64,000 nucleotides of DNA from Demequina sp. NBRC 110053 (lineage in GTDB: Bacteria > Actinomycetota > Actinomycetes > Actinomycetales > Demequinaceae). Both the position numbers and the translations under genes were made by a program. Shown here piece by piece: positions 27,527-35,546 of the stretch. The stretch spans positions 372,001 through 436,000 of the forward strand of contig NZ_BBRJ01000003.1 in the NCBI RefSeq assembly GCF_002090095.1, read 5' to 3'. How positions within the stretch are numbered: the first letter of the stretch is position 1; every line of letters starts with the position of its first letter. Under the pieces are notes generated by a model. It saw only the letters and a list, made by a program, of their open reading frames with translations, ran no database searches and was not told where the DNA came from.

Positions 27527-28710
27527 TTCTAGAGAACCTTGCTCCCCAGGCCACCGAGATCCTCGAGGCCGCCGGCATCGCCGTCGAGAACCACGGCGGC
27601 GCCATGGACGAGGACGAGCTGATCGAGGCCCTCGAGGGCGTCGAGCTGCTCGGCATCCGGTCCAAGACCATGCTGACGGACCGCGTCATGGAGGCATCGC
27701 CGTCCCTGATCGGCGTGGGTGCCTTCTCGATCGGCACCAATCAGATCGACCTCGCGTCCGCGGCCCGTCGCGGCATCGCCGCGTTCAACGCGCCGTTCTC
27801 GAACACCCGCTCGGTAGTCGAGATGGCGATCGCGGAGATGATCTCGCTGACGCGACGCCTGCAGGTGCACAACCGCCTCATGCACGAGGGCGTGTGGAAC
27901 AAGTCCGCCGAGGGAGCGCACGAGATCCGCGGACGCACCATCGGCATCGTCGGCTACGGCAACATCGGCTCGCAGCTGTCGGTGGTCGCCGAGGCGCTGG
28001 GCATGAACGTCATCTTCTACGACAACGCGGAGAAGCTCGCGCTCGGCAACGCGACGCGCATGCCGACCCTCGAGTCGCTGCTCCAGGCGGCGGACATCGT
28101 GACGCTGCACGTCGATGGGCGCTCGGGCAACCAGGGATTCTTCGGTCGCGCGCAGTTCGAGGCGATGAAGCCCGGCGCTCTGTTCCTGAACCTGTCGCGC
28201 GGCTTCATCGTCGACGTGGACGCGCTCAAGGACGGTCTCGAGTCGGGCGCCATCGGCGGCGCCGCGATCGACGTTTTCCCCGAGGAGCCCAAGAAGAAGG
28301 GCGACCCGTTCGTGTCGCCTCTGCAGAACATCCCCAACGTCATTCTCACGCCCCACATCGGCGGCTCGACCGAGGAGGCGCAGCGCGACATCGGCATCTT
28401 CGTCGCCACCCGCCTGCGCGACTACGTCCTCAAGGGCTCGACCTCGCTCAGCGTGAACCTGCCCAACCTGCAGCTGGACCAGCCGCAGGGATCGCACCGC
28501 ATCGCCCACCTGCACGAGAACGTCCCTGGCGTGCTGGCCGCTGTGAACCGCGTCTTCGCGGAGCACGAGGTCAACATCGAGGGCCAGCTGCTCGGTACCC
28601 GCGGCGAGCTCGGATACGTGGTCACGGACGTGGCCGCGGGCCTCACGGATGATGCGGTCGCCGCGCTGGGCGCGATGCCCGGGACGGTTCGCCTCAGGGT
28701 CCTGTCCTAG
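27514..28710 (+). CDS. serA: SerA, D-3-phosphoglycerate dehydrogenase
   Basis: SerA oxidises 3-phosphoglycerate to 3-phosphohydroxypyruvate, the first step of serine synthesis. The 398-residue protein has the substrate domain start VRALLLENLAPQA, then the Rossmann motif TIGIVGYGNIGSQLSV. The signatures LFLNLSRGFIVDVDALKDGL and GAAIDVFPEEP follow, with the catalytic His in VILTPHIGGSTEEAQ. A C-terminal ACT domain (HLHENVPGVLAAVNRVFAEH) probably senses serine. GTG at 27514 matches the usual family N-terminus. A GTG at 27490 would add eight residues. The stop is only 8 bases before the proposed start of the DEAD-box gene. Confidence 0.95.
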   Translation: MRALLLENLAPQATEILEAAGIAVENHGGAMDEDELIEALEGVELLGIRSKTMLTDRVMEASPSLIGVGAFSIGTNQIDLASAARRGIAAFNAPFSNTRSVVEMAIAEMISLTRRLQVHNRLMHEGVWNKSAEGAHEIRGRTIGIVGYGNIGSQLSVVAEALGMNVIFYDNAEKLALGNATRMPTLESLLQAADIVTLHVDGRSGNQGFFGRAQFEAMKPGALFLNLSRGFIVDVDALKDGLESGAIGGAAIDVFPEEPKKKGDPFVSPLQNIPNVILTPHIGGSTEEAQRDIGIFVATRLRDYVLKGSTSLSVNLPNLQLDQPQGSHRIAHLHENVPGVLAAVNRVFAEHEVNIEGQLLGTRGELGYVVTDVAAGLTDDAVAALGAMPGTVRLRVLS

Positions 28711-28718
28711 GTGCCGTC

Positions 28719-30767
28719 ATAGTCGCTGACTCCGGCCCCACCGCCGTCCCCTTCCGGGAGCTCGGCCTCCCCGACGCGCTCGTCTCCTCGCTCGAGGGCG
28801 CCGGACTGGAGACGGCGTTCCCCATCCAGTCCGCCACGATCGCCGATGCGCTGGCCGGCAGGGATGTGCTGGGCAAGGCCAGGACGGGGTCGGGCAAGAC
28901 GCTCGGGTTCGGGCTTCCGGCGATCGCTCGGCTTGCGGCGACCGGCGCGGCGACGCCCGGCTGCCCGCGCGCGATCGTGCTGGTTCCCACCCGCGAGCTC
29001 GCGATGCAGGTCAACGACGCGCTCGAGCCCTACGCGCACGCCATGGGAGTGTCGCTGCGGCTGGTCGCCGGCGGGCTGTCGATGTCGAAGCAGGTGCGGT
29101 CGCTCGAGCGTGGCGTCCACCTGGTCGTCGCGACGCCCGGTCGCCTCGCGGACCTGGTGCGGCGCGGTCACGCCGACCTGTCCGAGACCCAGCTGGTGGT
29201 GCTCGACGAGGCCGACCACATGGCGGACATGGGCTTCATGGACGAGATCGAGGAGATCCTCGCCGGCGTGCCGGCCGGAGGGCAGCGGCTGCTTTTCTCC
29301 GCGACGCTCGACGGGGATGTCGACCGCCTGGTGTCCGCCTACATGGATGACCCCGTCCTGCACGACGTGACCTCGGGCGATGGCGTCGAGTCGGCACTGC
29401 GTCACGTGGTGCTGAGCGTTCCCCCGCATGCGAAGTACCAGCTCGCGACGCGGATCGTCGCCCGCGACGGGCGCACCATCGTGTTCGTGCGCTCGAAGCT
29501 GGCATGCGACCGCATCGCGGGCGAGATGCGGGGGGCCGGCGTGCTGGCGGTCGCGCTGCACGGCGACAAGACCCAGCAGGACCGCAACAACGCGATCACG
29601 GGCTTTCGCGCCGGCCAGATCCCCGTACTGGTCGCGACAGACGTCGCGGCGCGCGGCATCCACGTCGACCACGTCGACCTGGTGCTGCAGATGGACCCGC
29701 CCAGCAACCATAAGGACTACACGCACCGCGCGGGCCGCACCGCCCGCGCCGGCGAGTCCGGGCTGGTCGTCACGCTGTCCCTGCCTCATCAACGCAGGGC
29801 GGTCGACCGGCTCATCGAGGACTCCGGCGTCGACGCCGTGTTCCGCAAGGTGCGCGGCGAGGACGCCGAGTCGCTGCGCATGCTCGAGGAGCTCACCGGT
29901 GCGCGTGTGCCGTCCGGCGTGCCGGTGCGCGAGCCTGCGGTCGCAGGCGGCAGGGATCGTGGCGGTCGCGCCGGTGGCGGTTCCGGTGGGTCTCGCGGGT
30001 CAAGTGGCTCTCGCGGCGCCGTTGGGCCCCGCGGCTCCAGCGCGAGGCGCGGCACTGGTGGGACTCGGGCTTCGCGTGACGGCAATCGCGGCCACGACCG
30101 GGGCGAGCGGCGCGACCGTCCCACCCGGAACGAACGCGGCCGCCCGCCGGCTCACGCCCGCGCGCAGTACGGCGCCGGCTCCTCCTCCCAGCACGAGAGC
30201 GCCAAGGCACGCGCGGACCTCGAGGCGCGCGAGCAGGCCTTGGCCCGGCGCGAGCGCGAGATCGAGATGCGCGAGAGCAGCCTCGCCGACCGCGAGCGGG
30301 CGGGCAGCGAGCGTCGCCGCCGACCCGCCCGTGGCGACGGGTGGAGCGGCTCCGACGGTCGGTCACGCTCGGGGCGCCGAGACGACAGCGCCACCCCGCG
30401 ATCGGGCCAGCGCGAGCGCAGGAACGACGACGATGCCAGGGCATCGAAGCGGAACAAGCGGTCGGGTGGGGCTCGAGGCGACCAGCACGACGACCGGTCC
30501 CTACGCGGAGCCTCCCGCAGGAGCGACGCACCGTCGCGAGCACGCAAGGCCCGCGACGCCGGAGGCCAGGGTGACGGGCGCGTCAGCAACCGCGACGAGG
30601 ACGGCCGGACCGGTGGTCGAGCGGACCGCACGGGCTCTCCCGCGCCGCGCGGTTCCAGCCGATCCACCTCGCCCACGTCTCGCGACGCCGGACTGGCCAA
30701 GGCGGGCAAGAAGCCCAAGAAGACCTCCGGGCGCAGCGGCAAGCCCCGACCCAAGAAGAAGCGCTGA
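28719..30767 (+). CDS. DEAD-box RNA helicase with long basic tail; apparent non-standard start codon
   Basis: This is an ATP-dependent RNA helicase of the RhlE/DeaD type. Visible motifs are the F..LGL..AL and Q motif (FRELGLPDALV, FPIQSATIADALAG), motif I KARTGSGKT, PTRELAMQ, TPGRLADL, VLDEADHMADMGF, FSATLD, ATDVAARGIHV and HRAGRTARAG. The frame is open from 28653 but contains no ATG, GTG or TTG before GTG 28866, which lies past the Q motif. AGGTG followed by 5 bases and ATA at 28719 is the best initiation site; this start is inferred. From about residue 407 a 275-residue Gly/Arg/Ser/Asp-rich tail follows, interrupted by a charged helix (DLEAREQALARREREIEMRE). Confidence 0.85.
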   Translation: MVADSGPTAVPFRELGLPDALVSSLEGAGLETAFPIQSATIADALAGRDVLGKARTGSGKTLGFGLPAIARLAATGAATPGCPRAIVLVPTRELAMQVNDALEPYAHAMGVSLRLVAGGLSMSKQVRSLERGVHLVVATPGRLADLVRRGHADLSETQLVVLDEADHMADMGFMDEIEEILAGVPAGGQRLLFSATLDGDVDRLVSAYMDDPVLHDVTSGDGVESALRHVVLSVPPHAKYQLATRIVARDGRTIVFVRSKLACDRIAGEMRGAGVLAVALHGDKTQQDRNNAITGFRAGQIPVLVATDVAARGIHVDHVDLVLQMDPPSNHKDYTHRAGRTARAGESGLVVTLSLPHQRRAVDRLIEDSGVDAVFRKVRGEDAESLRMLEELTGARVPSGVPVREPAVAGGRDRGGRAGGGSGGSRGSSGSRGAVGPRGSSARRGTGGTRASRDGNRGHDRGERRDRPTRNERGRPPAHARAQYGAGSSSQHESAKARADLEAREQALARREREIEMRESSLADRERAGSERRRRPARGDGWSGSDGRSRSGRRDDSATPRSGQRERRNDDDARASKRNKRSGGARGDQHDDRSLRGASRRSDAPSRARKARDAGGQGDGRVSNRDEDGRTGGRADRTGSPAPRGSSRSTSPTSRDAGLAKAGKKPKKTSGRSGKPRPKKKR

Positions 30768-31031
30768 CGCGGACCCATCCTCCGCACCTCCGCCCGAGCG
30801 CGGCATGAGGATCTCAGTGTCGCCTCCCGCCCGACCGCGAAACCTGTGAGGACACTCCGTCCACCTTCGCCTGAGCGGGCCAGAGGTCGCTCGCCGTCGC
30901 GTTCGTGGGACGCACGTCACCAAATGGTGGGCGACCGCCGGCGCCCGCCTGTGCACCGCGCGGCCACGCCGCGGTACCCGGTCGCCACGACGTCGTCGCG
31001 CGAGCGCTGCCTACCAGCCCTTGCCGACCGG

Positions 31032-31490
31032 CTAGGCCTGGGCGTCGTCCTCGGCGCGCAGCCCCGCGATCGCGGACTCGAAGTCGTCGAGCGTCTCGAA
31101 CGCCTGGTAGACGCTCGCGAAGCGCAGGTAGGCGATCTCGTCGAGCTCGCGGAGCGGAGGCAGGATCGCCAGACCGATGTCGGTGGCGTCGATCTCGGCC
31201 TGCCCCGATGCTCGGATCGCCTCCTCCACCTTGTGGGCGAGCAGCGCGAGGTCGTCGTCGCTCACCGGCCGACCCTGGCAGGCCTTCCGCACCCCTGACA
31301 TCACCTTGTCGCGGCTGAAGGACTCGACCACGCCGTTGCGCTTGACGACTGACAGGCTCGCGTTCTCGACCGTCGTGAACCGCTTGCCACAGTTCGGACA
31401 CTCGCGGCGCCGGCGGATCGAGAGGCCATCATCGGCCGTCCTCGAGTCGACCACCCGCGAGTCGGGGTTGCGGCAGAAGGGGCAGTGCAT
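31032..31490 (-). CDS. nrdR: NrdR, ribonucleotide reductase repressor
   Basis: NrdR is a zinc-finger/ATP-cone repressor that binds NrdR boxes in front of ribonucleotide reductase genes when dATP is high. The 152-residue protein has the zinc ribbon [17 protein letters not shown] and [13 protein letters not shown], then the ATP-cone [20 protein letters not shown] and [19 protein letters not shown]. No nrd structural gene is in the window. CAGAGT ends 6 bases before the ATG, so a leaderless mRNA is possible. Confidence 0.97.
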   Translation of the reverse strand: MHCPFCRNPDSRVVDSRTADDGLSIRRRRECPNCGKRFTTVENASLSVVKRNGVVESFSRDKVMSGVRKACQGRPVSDDDLALLAHKVEEAIRASGQAEIDATDIGLAILPPLRELDEIAYLRFASVYQAFETLDDFESAIAGLRAEDDAQA

Positions 31491-31496
31491 GGCACT

Positions 31497-31502
31497 ACTC
31501 TG
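31497..31502 (-). promoter_or_regulatory. Candidate -10 element of nrdR
   Basis: CAGAGT on the minus strand is followed by 6 bases and the nrdR ATG, the leaderless spacing seen at many genes here. No -35 is evident. Confidence 0.35.
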
Positions 31503-31802
31503 CCACGGTGGATGCCTCGCCAAGGCCGCGCCCCGCGCGCCTCTCGGCGGTGGATCGCCGACGGCGACCCACCGACTGCGCACGCGACCGCGGCGAAGCT
31601 GACGGTGAGCCACCACTGGCGCATGAGGGGGCGGGCCGGCGGTGGAGCGCACGGTTGTGGCGCGTGGCGAGCGCGGGAGCGGCCGCACGCAGCACTGATG
31701 CTCGGTTTCCTCGCAGGACGCGCGGCGCCGCCGGAAACGACACTCACGCCCTCGCAGGAGGCTCGGGCGCGGGAGCTGCCCGCGGGAGGGTTGGCGCGGA
31801 GG
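31503..31802. other. Gap without a recognised gene
   Basis: The 312 bases between nrdR and the LysM gene hold no frame with a convincing start, ribosome binding site and family match. Apart from the nrdR -10-like site I see no clear terminator, riboswitch or repeat. The composition is normal for the window. Confidence 0.6.
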
Positions 31803-32273
31803 TCAGCCGACCTCGGGCAGGAGGAGCTGCTGGCCGGCCTGGAGGCCCGATGCCTGCATGGCGTTGAGCGTCTGGATGTCCGCCACGACGTCCCGCACGT
31901 CGACGCCCGCCGGTGCGAGGTCCGCGGCGATCGACCACAGCGTGTCCCCCGGCGACACCGTGTAGGTGTCGAGCACGACCGGCTCGCCACCCTCGTTGGC
32001 GAACGCCTGCGGGCCCACGATCGCAGCGACCGCGAGGAGCAGTGCCACGACGATGCCGCGCCGACGCGCTCGCGCGGCAGGGGTCTGAATCGCGGTGATG
32101 CGGACGCCCGCGCCGCGCCGCGCCTGCTGCGAGCGGACAGGGCGTGCGCCGGGGAGAGCACCGGGGAGAGCAACTGGAAGAGCCCTGCGGCGCTGCACGC
32201 GCGGGCGCAGTGGCGTGGCCTGGCTGAGCGGGGTGGCCTGGCTGAGCGGGGTGGTCATCGCGTAGGCGGTCAT
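31803..32273 (-). CDS. LysM-domain membrane protein, likely SOS-induced division inhibitor (YneA/DivS-like)
   Basis: The 156-residue protein has a basic N-terminus with short tandem repeats (PLSQAT twice, then LPGALPGA). One membrane helix follows ([20 protein letters not shown]), and the C-terminal LysM domain reads [17 protein letters not shown] and [20 protein letters not shown]. It is divergent from lexA with two LexA boxes directly in front, and GGAGGAC precedes the ATG. This is the arrangement of yneA in Bacillus and comparable SOS division inhibitors in Actinobacteria. A function in delaying septation during DNA damage is inferred from topology and regulation. Confidence 0.85.
   Translation of the reverse strand: MTAYAMTTPLSQATPLSQATPLRPRVQRRRALPVALPGALPGARPVRSQQARRGAGVRITAIQTPAARARRRGIVVALLLAVAAIVGPQAFANEGGEPVVLDTYTVSPGDTLWSIAADLAPAGVDVRDVVADIQTLNAMQASGLQAGQQLLLPEVG
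32215..32250 (+). repeat. 18-base tandem repeat in the LysM gene
   Basis: GTGGCCTGGCTGAGCGGG occurs twice in a row (32215-32232, 32233-32250) and encodes the duplicated PLSQAT of the N-terminal tail. Its length is a multiple of three, so copy-number change would keep the frame. Confidence 0.85.
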
Positions 32274-32286
32274 GTCGTCCTCCGTT

Positions 32287-32315
32287 CGAACATCTGTTCG
32301 TCGAACACTTGTTCT
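32287..32315 (-). promoter_or_regulatory. Two LexA (SOS) boxes before the LysM gene
   Basis: CGAACAGATGTTCG (minus strand, 32287-32300) matches the Gram-positive SOS consensus CGAACRNRYGTTCG fully. The adjacent 32302-32315 (CGAACACTTGTTCT) has one mismatch at its end. They lie 14-42 bases upstream of the LysM start. Confidence 0.93.
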
Positions 32316-32353
32316 AGTTCTAGCATCGCCGGCCGACACTCGCAAGACTCGCT

Positions 32354-32367
32354 CGAACATATGTTTG
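32354..32367 (+). promoter_or_regulatory. LexA (SOS) box before lexA
   Basis: CGAACATATGTTTG fits the SOS consensus. TTGATT (32364-32369), overlapping the box, and TACCGT (32388-32393), 18 bases on, form a plausible promoter, so LexA would repress its own gene by covering the -35 region. Confidence 0.9.
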
Positions 32368-32478
32368 ATTTCGGCTCTCGGGTGCCCTACCGTCATGAAG
32401 GACACCTCATCACCGAGGTCTGACATCGTTCGTCGAGGACGAGACAGGGACGCGGGACCACCCGCATCAGGAGGAGAC

Positions 32479-33201
32479 ATGGACGAGCGCACCGAGTCCG
32501 GCGCCACCATCCACGAGTTCCCGGGCACGCCCGCCGATCGCCTGACCGACCGTCAGCGACGCATCCTCGAGACCATCCGCGACTCGGTGGAGTCGCGCGG
32601 GTACCCGCCCTCGATGCGCGAGATCGGCGAGTCGGTGGGCCTGACATCGACGTCCTCGGTCAAGCACCAGCTGTCCGCGCTTGAGGCGAAGGGCTACCTC
32701 CGGCGCGACCCGCACCGCCCCCGGGCGATCGAGGTCGTGCTGCCGGGCGAGACCACCGAGGCCCACGTGACCTCCGCACCTGAGCCAGCCTCCGCATCGG
32801 CGCTGCCCTCCTACGCCGAGCGCGACGACGTCGCGATGGTGCCGCTGGTGGGCCGCATCGCGGCCGGTGGCCCCGTGCTCGCCGACCAGGCTGTCGAGGA
32901 CATCATGGCGCTGCCCAAGCAGCTCACAGGCGAGGGCGAGCTGTTCATGCTGAACGTCACCGGTGACTCCATGATCGACGCCGCGATCTGCGACGGCGAC
33001 TGGGTCGTGGTGCGCCGGCAGCAGACGGCGGAGAACGGCGACATCGTCGCGGCGCTCCTCGACGACGAGGCGACCGTCAAGACCTTCCGCAACCGCGACG
33101 GCCAGGTATGGCTCATGCCGCACAATCCGGCCTACACCCCCATCGACGGCACCCACGCCGCGATCATGGGCAAGGTCGTGTCCGTGCTGCGCCGGATCTG
33201 A
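32479..33201 (+). CDS. lexA: LexA, SOS repressor
   Basis: LexA represses DNA-damage genes and cleaves itself when RecA filaments form. The 240-residue protein has the N-terminal winged helix-turn-helix ([40 protein letters not shown]). The Ala-Gly cleavage site lies in [10 protein letters not shown], the catalytic Ser in [12 protein letters not shown] and the catalytic Lys in [16 protein letters not shown] precedes the ATG at 32479. The box at 32354 shows autoregulation. The convergent neighbour begins 18 bases downstream on the other strand. Confidence 0.98.
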   Translation: MDERTESGATIHEFPGTPADRLTDRQRRILETIRDSVESRGYPPSMREIGESVGLTSTSSVKHQLSALEAKGYLRRDPHRPRAIEVVLPGETTEAHVTSAPEPASASALPSYAERDDVAMVPLVGRIAAGGPVLADQAVEDIMALPKQLTGEGELFMLNVTGDSMIDAAICDGDWVVVRRQQTAENGDIVAALLDDEATVKTFRNRDGQVWLMPHNPAYTPIDGTHAAIMGKVVSVLRRI

Positions 33202-33219
33202 CGTCCCCGCGGGCTGCGG

Positions 33220-33438
33220 CTAGCTCTCCCGCCAGCCTTCCTGCCAGTGGAAGCCGCCCGTGATGGCGCGGCGCATCGCCTGCATCGAGTTCGCGACGGT
33301 GGTCTGGTAGACGCGGGACTCCTCGGTCTCGGCACTCTCGGCGAGCCCGCGTCCGCGCTTCTCGAAGTGCTCGAGGTACTCCGCGAACCGCTCCCGCTCA
33401 GCCTGCTTGCCCTGCTCGAACTCGGTGCTGTCGGTCAT
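33220..33438 (-). CDS. Small conserved-looking hypothetical protein
   Basis: This is a 72-residue, highly charged protein (MTDSTEFEQGKQAERERFAE, then YLEHFEKRGRGLAESAETEE, ending HWQEGWRES). It is predicted to be mostly helical, with no signal peptide or membrane helix. I do not recognise a family. It lies 17 bases downstream of dinG on the same strand. TAGGCT (33446-33451) placed 7 bases before the ATG suggests its own leaderless transcript. It is convergent with lexA. Confidence 0.65.
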   Translation of the reverse strand: MTDSTEFEQGKQAERERFAEYLEHFEKRGRGLAESAETEESRVYQTTVANSMQAMRRAITGGFHWQEGWRES

Positions 33439-33445
33439 GGCCCTC

Positions 33446-33451
33446 AGCCTA
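33446..33451 (-). promoter_or_regulatory. Candidate -10 element of the small ORF after dinG
   Basis: TAGGCT on the minus strand ends 7 bases before the ATG at 33438, the leaderless spacing. Confidence 0.45.
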
Positions 33452-33455
33452 GGGC

Positions 33456-35546
33456 CTACTCGCCGCGCTCCCTGGCCGCCGCATCGAGGCGGCGCAGCGC
33501 CGCCATGGCCTGGTCGCGGTCCTTGGTGCCCCACAGCGGCGGCATGGACCGCGCGAGGAAGCCCCCGTACCGCGCCGTCGCCAGCCGCGAGTCGAGCACG
33601 GCGACCACGCCGCGGTCCTCGTGCGTGCGGATCAGGCGTCCGGAACCCTGCGCCATGAGCAGCGCTGCATGCGTGGCGGACACCGCCATGAAGCCGTTCC
33701 CGCCGGACTGCGCCACCGCCTCGGTGCGCGCCTGCGAGATCGGCTCGTCGGGCCGCGGGAAGGGAATCCTGTCGATCACGACCAGAGAGGCCGTGGCGCC
33801 CGGCACGTCGATGCCCTGCCACAGCGACGTCGACCCGAACAGGCACGTGCGCGGATCCTCGCGGAACTGCTGCACCAGCGTGGGCAGCTGATCGTCGAGC
33901 TGGTACAGCACGGGCACGTCGAGCCTCGCGCGCATGGCCTCAGCGGCCGCCTGGCCCGCGCGGTGGGACGAGAACAGCCCGAGCGTGCGCCCGCCCGCTG
34001 CCTGGATCAGCTCCGCGAGCTCGTCGAGCGCCTCCTCCGAGATGCCGCCCGCCCCCGGGCGCGGCAGGTGGGAGGCGACATAGAGGATGCCCTGCCTGCC
34101 GTAGTCGAAGGGGCTGCCGGCGTCCATCGAGATCGGGTCGTCGAGCCCCAGGTGCCGCGCCATCGCGTCGAAGTTGCCGCCGAGCGCGAGCGTCGCAGAC
34201 GTGAACACCGCCGCACGCTCGTCCACGAGCTTATCGCGGATCAGCCCGGCGACGTCGAGCGGCGCGGCGACGATGCGCACGGCTTGTCGCGACTCGTAGT
34301 CCCCGTCGGGCGGCGACAGCCAGATCACGTACCGGCCGTGCTCGCCGAGCAGCTCCTCGCAGACGTCGAAGACCTCGGTCATCGCGGCGGTGGCGACCTT
34401 GACGGTGGCCGATGCGCTGTCGCCGGGCGACCCGCTGTCACCTTGGGCCTTGGTCACCTTCGCGAGCTCGGACATGAGAGCGCGCGCGGCTCCGCGAACG
34501 AGGTCCACCGCCTCTGCGAGCTCCTCGGGCAGACCGAGCCGCAACCTGCCGGGCTCGCATTCCCCCAGCGCAGCATCCACGGCGCGAGCGGCGCGGTCCA
34601 GGTCGTCCGAGGCGACGCCCGCCCGTCGCGCGGAGCGCCCGGCGCGGTCGATCGCTCCCACCGTCAGCTCGTGCGTCGCGGACGAGGTGATGCGTGAGAC
34701 GAGCTCATGCGCCTCGTCGACGATGAGCGCGTGATGCTCTCCGAGCATGTCGTGGCTCGCCGCCTGCACGCCCAGGACGGCATGGTTGGTCACCACGATG
34801 CTCGACCGCGCCGCGTGGTCGCGGACCTGCTGCGAGAAGCACTCCTGCAGCATCGGGCACTTGGACTCCAGGCACTCGCGGCCGGTGACCGACACCTGCG
34901 CCCAAGCGCGGTGCGAGACGCCTGGCACGAGGTCGTCGCGGTCGCCGGTGTCCGTCTCCTCCGCCCATGCGTGCAGCCGCGCCACCTCGCGTCCCAGCTC
35001 GCTCGTGGGACCTGCCGCGATGGGCAGCATGTCGTCGTCCGGCTCGCCGTAGCCGCCGGCCATCTTGTGCTTGCACAGGTAGTTCCCGCGGCCCTTGAAC
35101 AGCGCGACCTCGGGGCGTGACCCCAGCTCCGGCTCGAGCGCATCGAGGACCATCGGCAGGTCCTTGGTGAAGACCTGGCGCTGCAGCGCGAGGGTCGCCG
35201 TGGAGACCACCACCCGCTCCCCCGCGCGCGCGGCATGCGCGACGGCTGGCACCAGGTAGGCGAGCGACTTTCCCGTGCCCGTGCCCGCCTGAATCAGCGC
35301 ATGCTCCCCGTGCGACAGGGACCGCTCAACGGCCTTGGCCATGGCGGTCTGGCCCTCGCGCTCGGCGCCGCCCAGCGCGCCCACCGCGACGCCCAGCAGC
35401 CGCGCCGCCTCCGTCTGCGCCGCGTCGACATCGCCCCCGGCACCCGCATCGCCCGCGGTGCGTGGAGCCGATGCGCCGGCCGTCTCCTCCTCCACCGTCA
35501 CCTCGGGCGCGGCTTCGCCGCGGCGTGACGTCTGGGGAGAGGTCAC
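33456..35546 (-). CDS. dinG: DinG/XPD-like ATP-dependent DNA helicase
   Basis: This is an SF2 helicase of the DinG/YoaA family, active in DNA repair and R-loop or structure removal. The 696-residue protein has Walker A in ALIQAGTGTGKSLAYLVP, four Cys of the probable Fe-S domain (GNYLCKHK, then ECLESKCPMLQECF), DEAH in HALIVDEAHELVSR, and motif VI region LMAQGSGRLIRTHEDRG. The first 45 residues are Ala/Glu-rich and variable. It overlaps the hflX stop by 4 bases (ATGA), so the two are translationally coupled. Confidence 0.93.
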   Translation of the reverse strand: MTSPQTSRRGEAAPEVTVEEETAGASAPRTAGDAGAGGDVDAAQTEAARLLGVAVGALGGAEREGQTAMAKAVERSLSHGEHALIQAGTGTGKSLAYLVPAVAHAARAGERVVVSTATLALQRQVFTKDLPMVLDALEPELGSRPEVALFKGRGNYLCKHKMAGGYGEPDDDMLPIAAGPTSELGREVARLHAWAEETDTGDRDDLVPGVSHRAWAQVSVTGRECLESKCPMLQECFSQQVRDHAARSSIVVTNHAVLGVQAASHDMLGEHHALIVDEAHELVSRITSSATHELTVGAIDRAGRSARRAGVASDDLDRAARAVDAALGECEPGRLRLGLPEELAEAVDLVRGAARALMSELAKVTKAQGDSGSPGDSASATVKVATAAMTEVFDVCEELLGEHGRYVIWLSPPDGDYESRQAVRIVAAPLDVAGLIRDKLVDERAAVFTSATLALGGNFDAMARHLGLDDPISMDAGSPFDYGRQGILYVASHLPRPGAGGISEEALDELAELIQAAGGRTLGLFSSHRAGQAAAEAMRARLDVPVLYQLDDQLPTLVQQFREDPRTCLFGSTSLWQGIDVPGATASLVVIDRIPFPRPDEPISQARTEAVAQSGGNGFMAVSATHAALLMAQGSGRLIRTHEDRGVVAVLDSRLATARYGGFLARSMPPLWGTKDRDQAMAALRRLDAAARERGE

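Noticed and set aside
28866..30767. GTG 28866 as the real start of the DEAD-box helicase
   Set aside because: It would delete the F and Q motifs encoded directly upstream in the same open frame; families of this type need them.
30768..31031. Possible cobalamin riboswitch or other structured leader near nrdR
   Set aside because: A few G+C-rich words resemble riboswitch pieces, but the order and spacing do not fit, and the region is downstream of nrdR rather than upstream of a reductase gene. I see nothing else supported in this gap.
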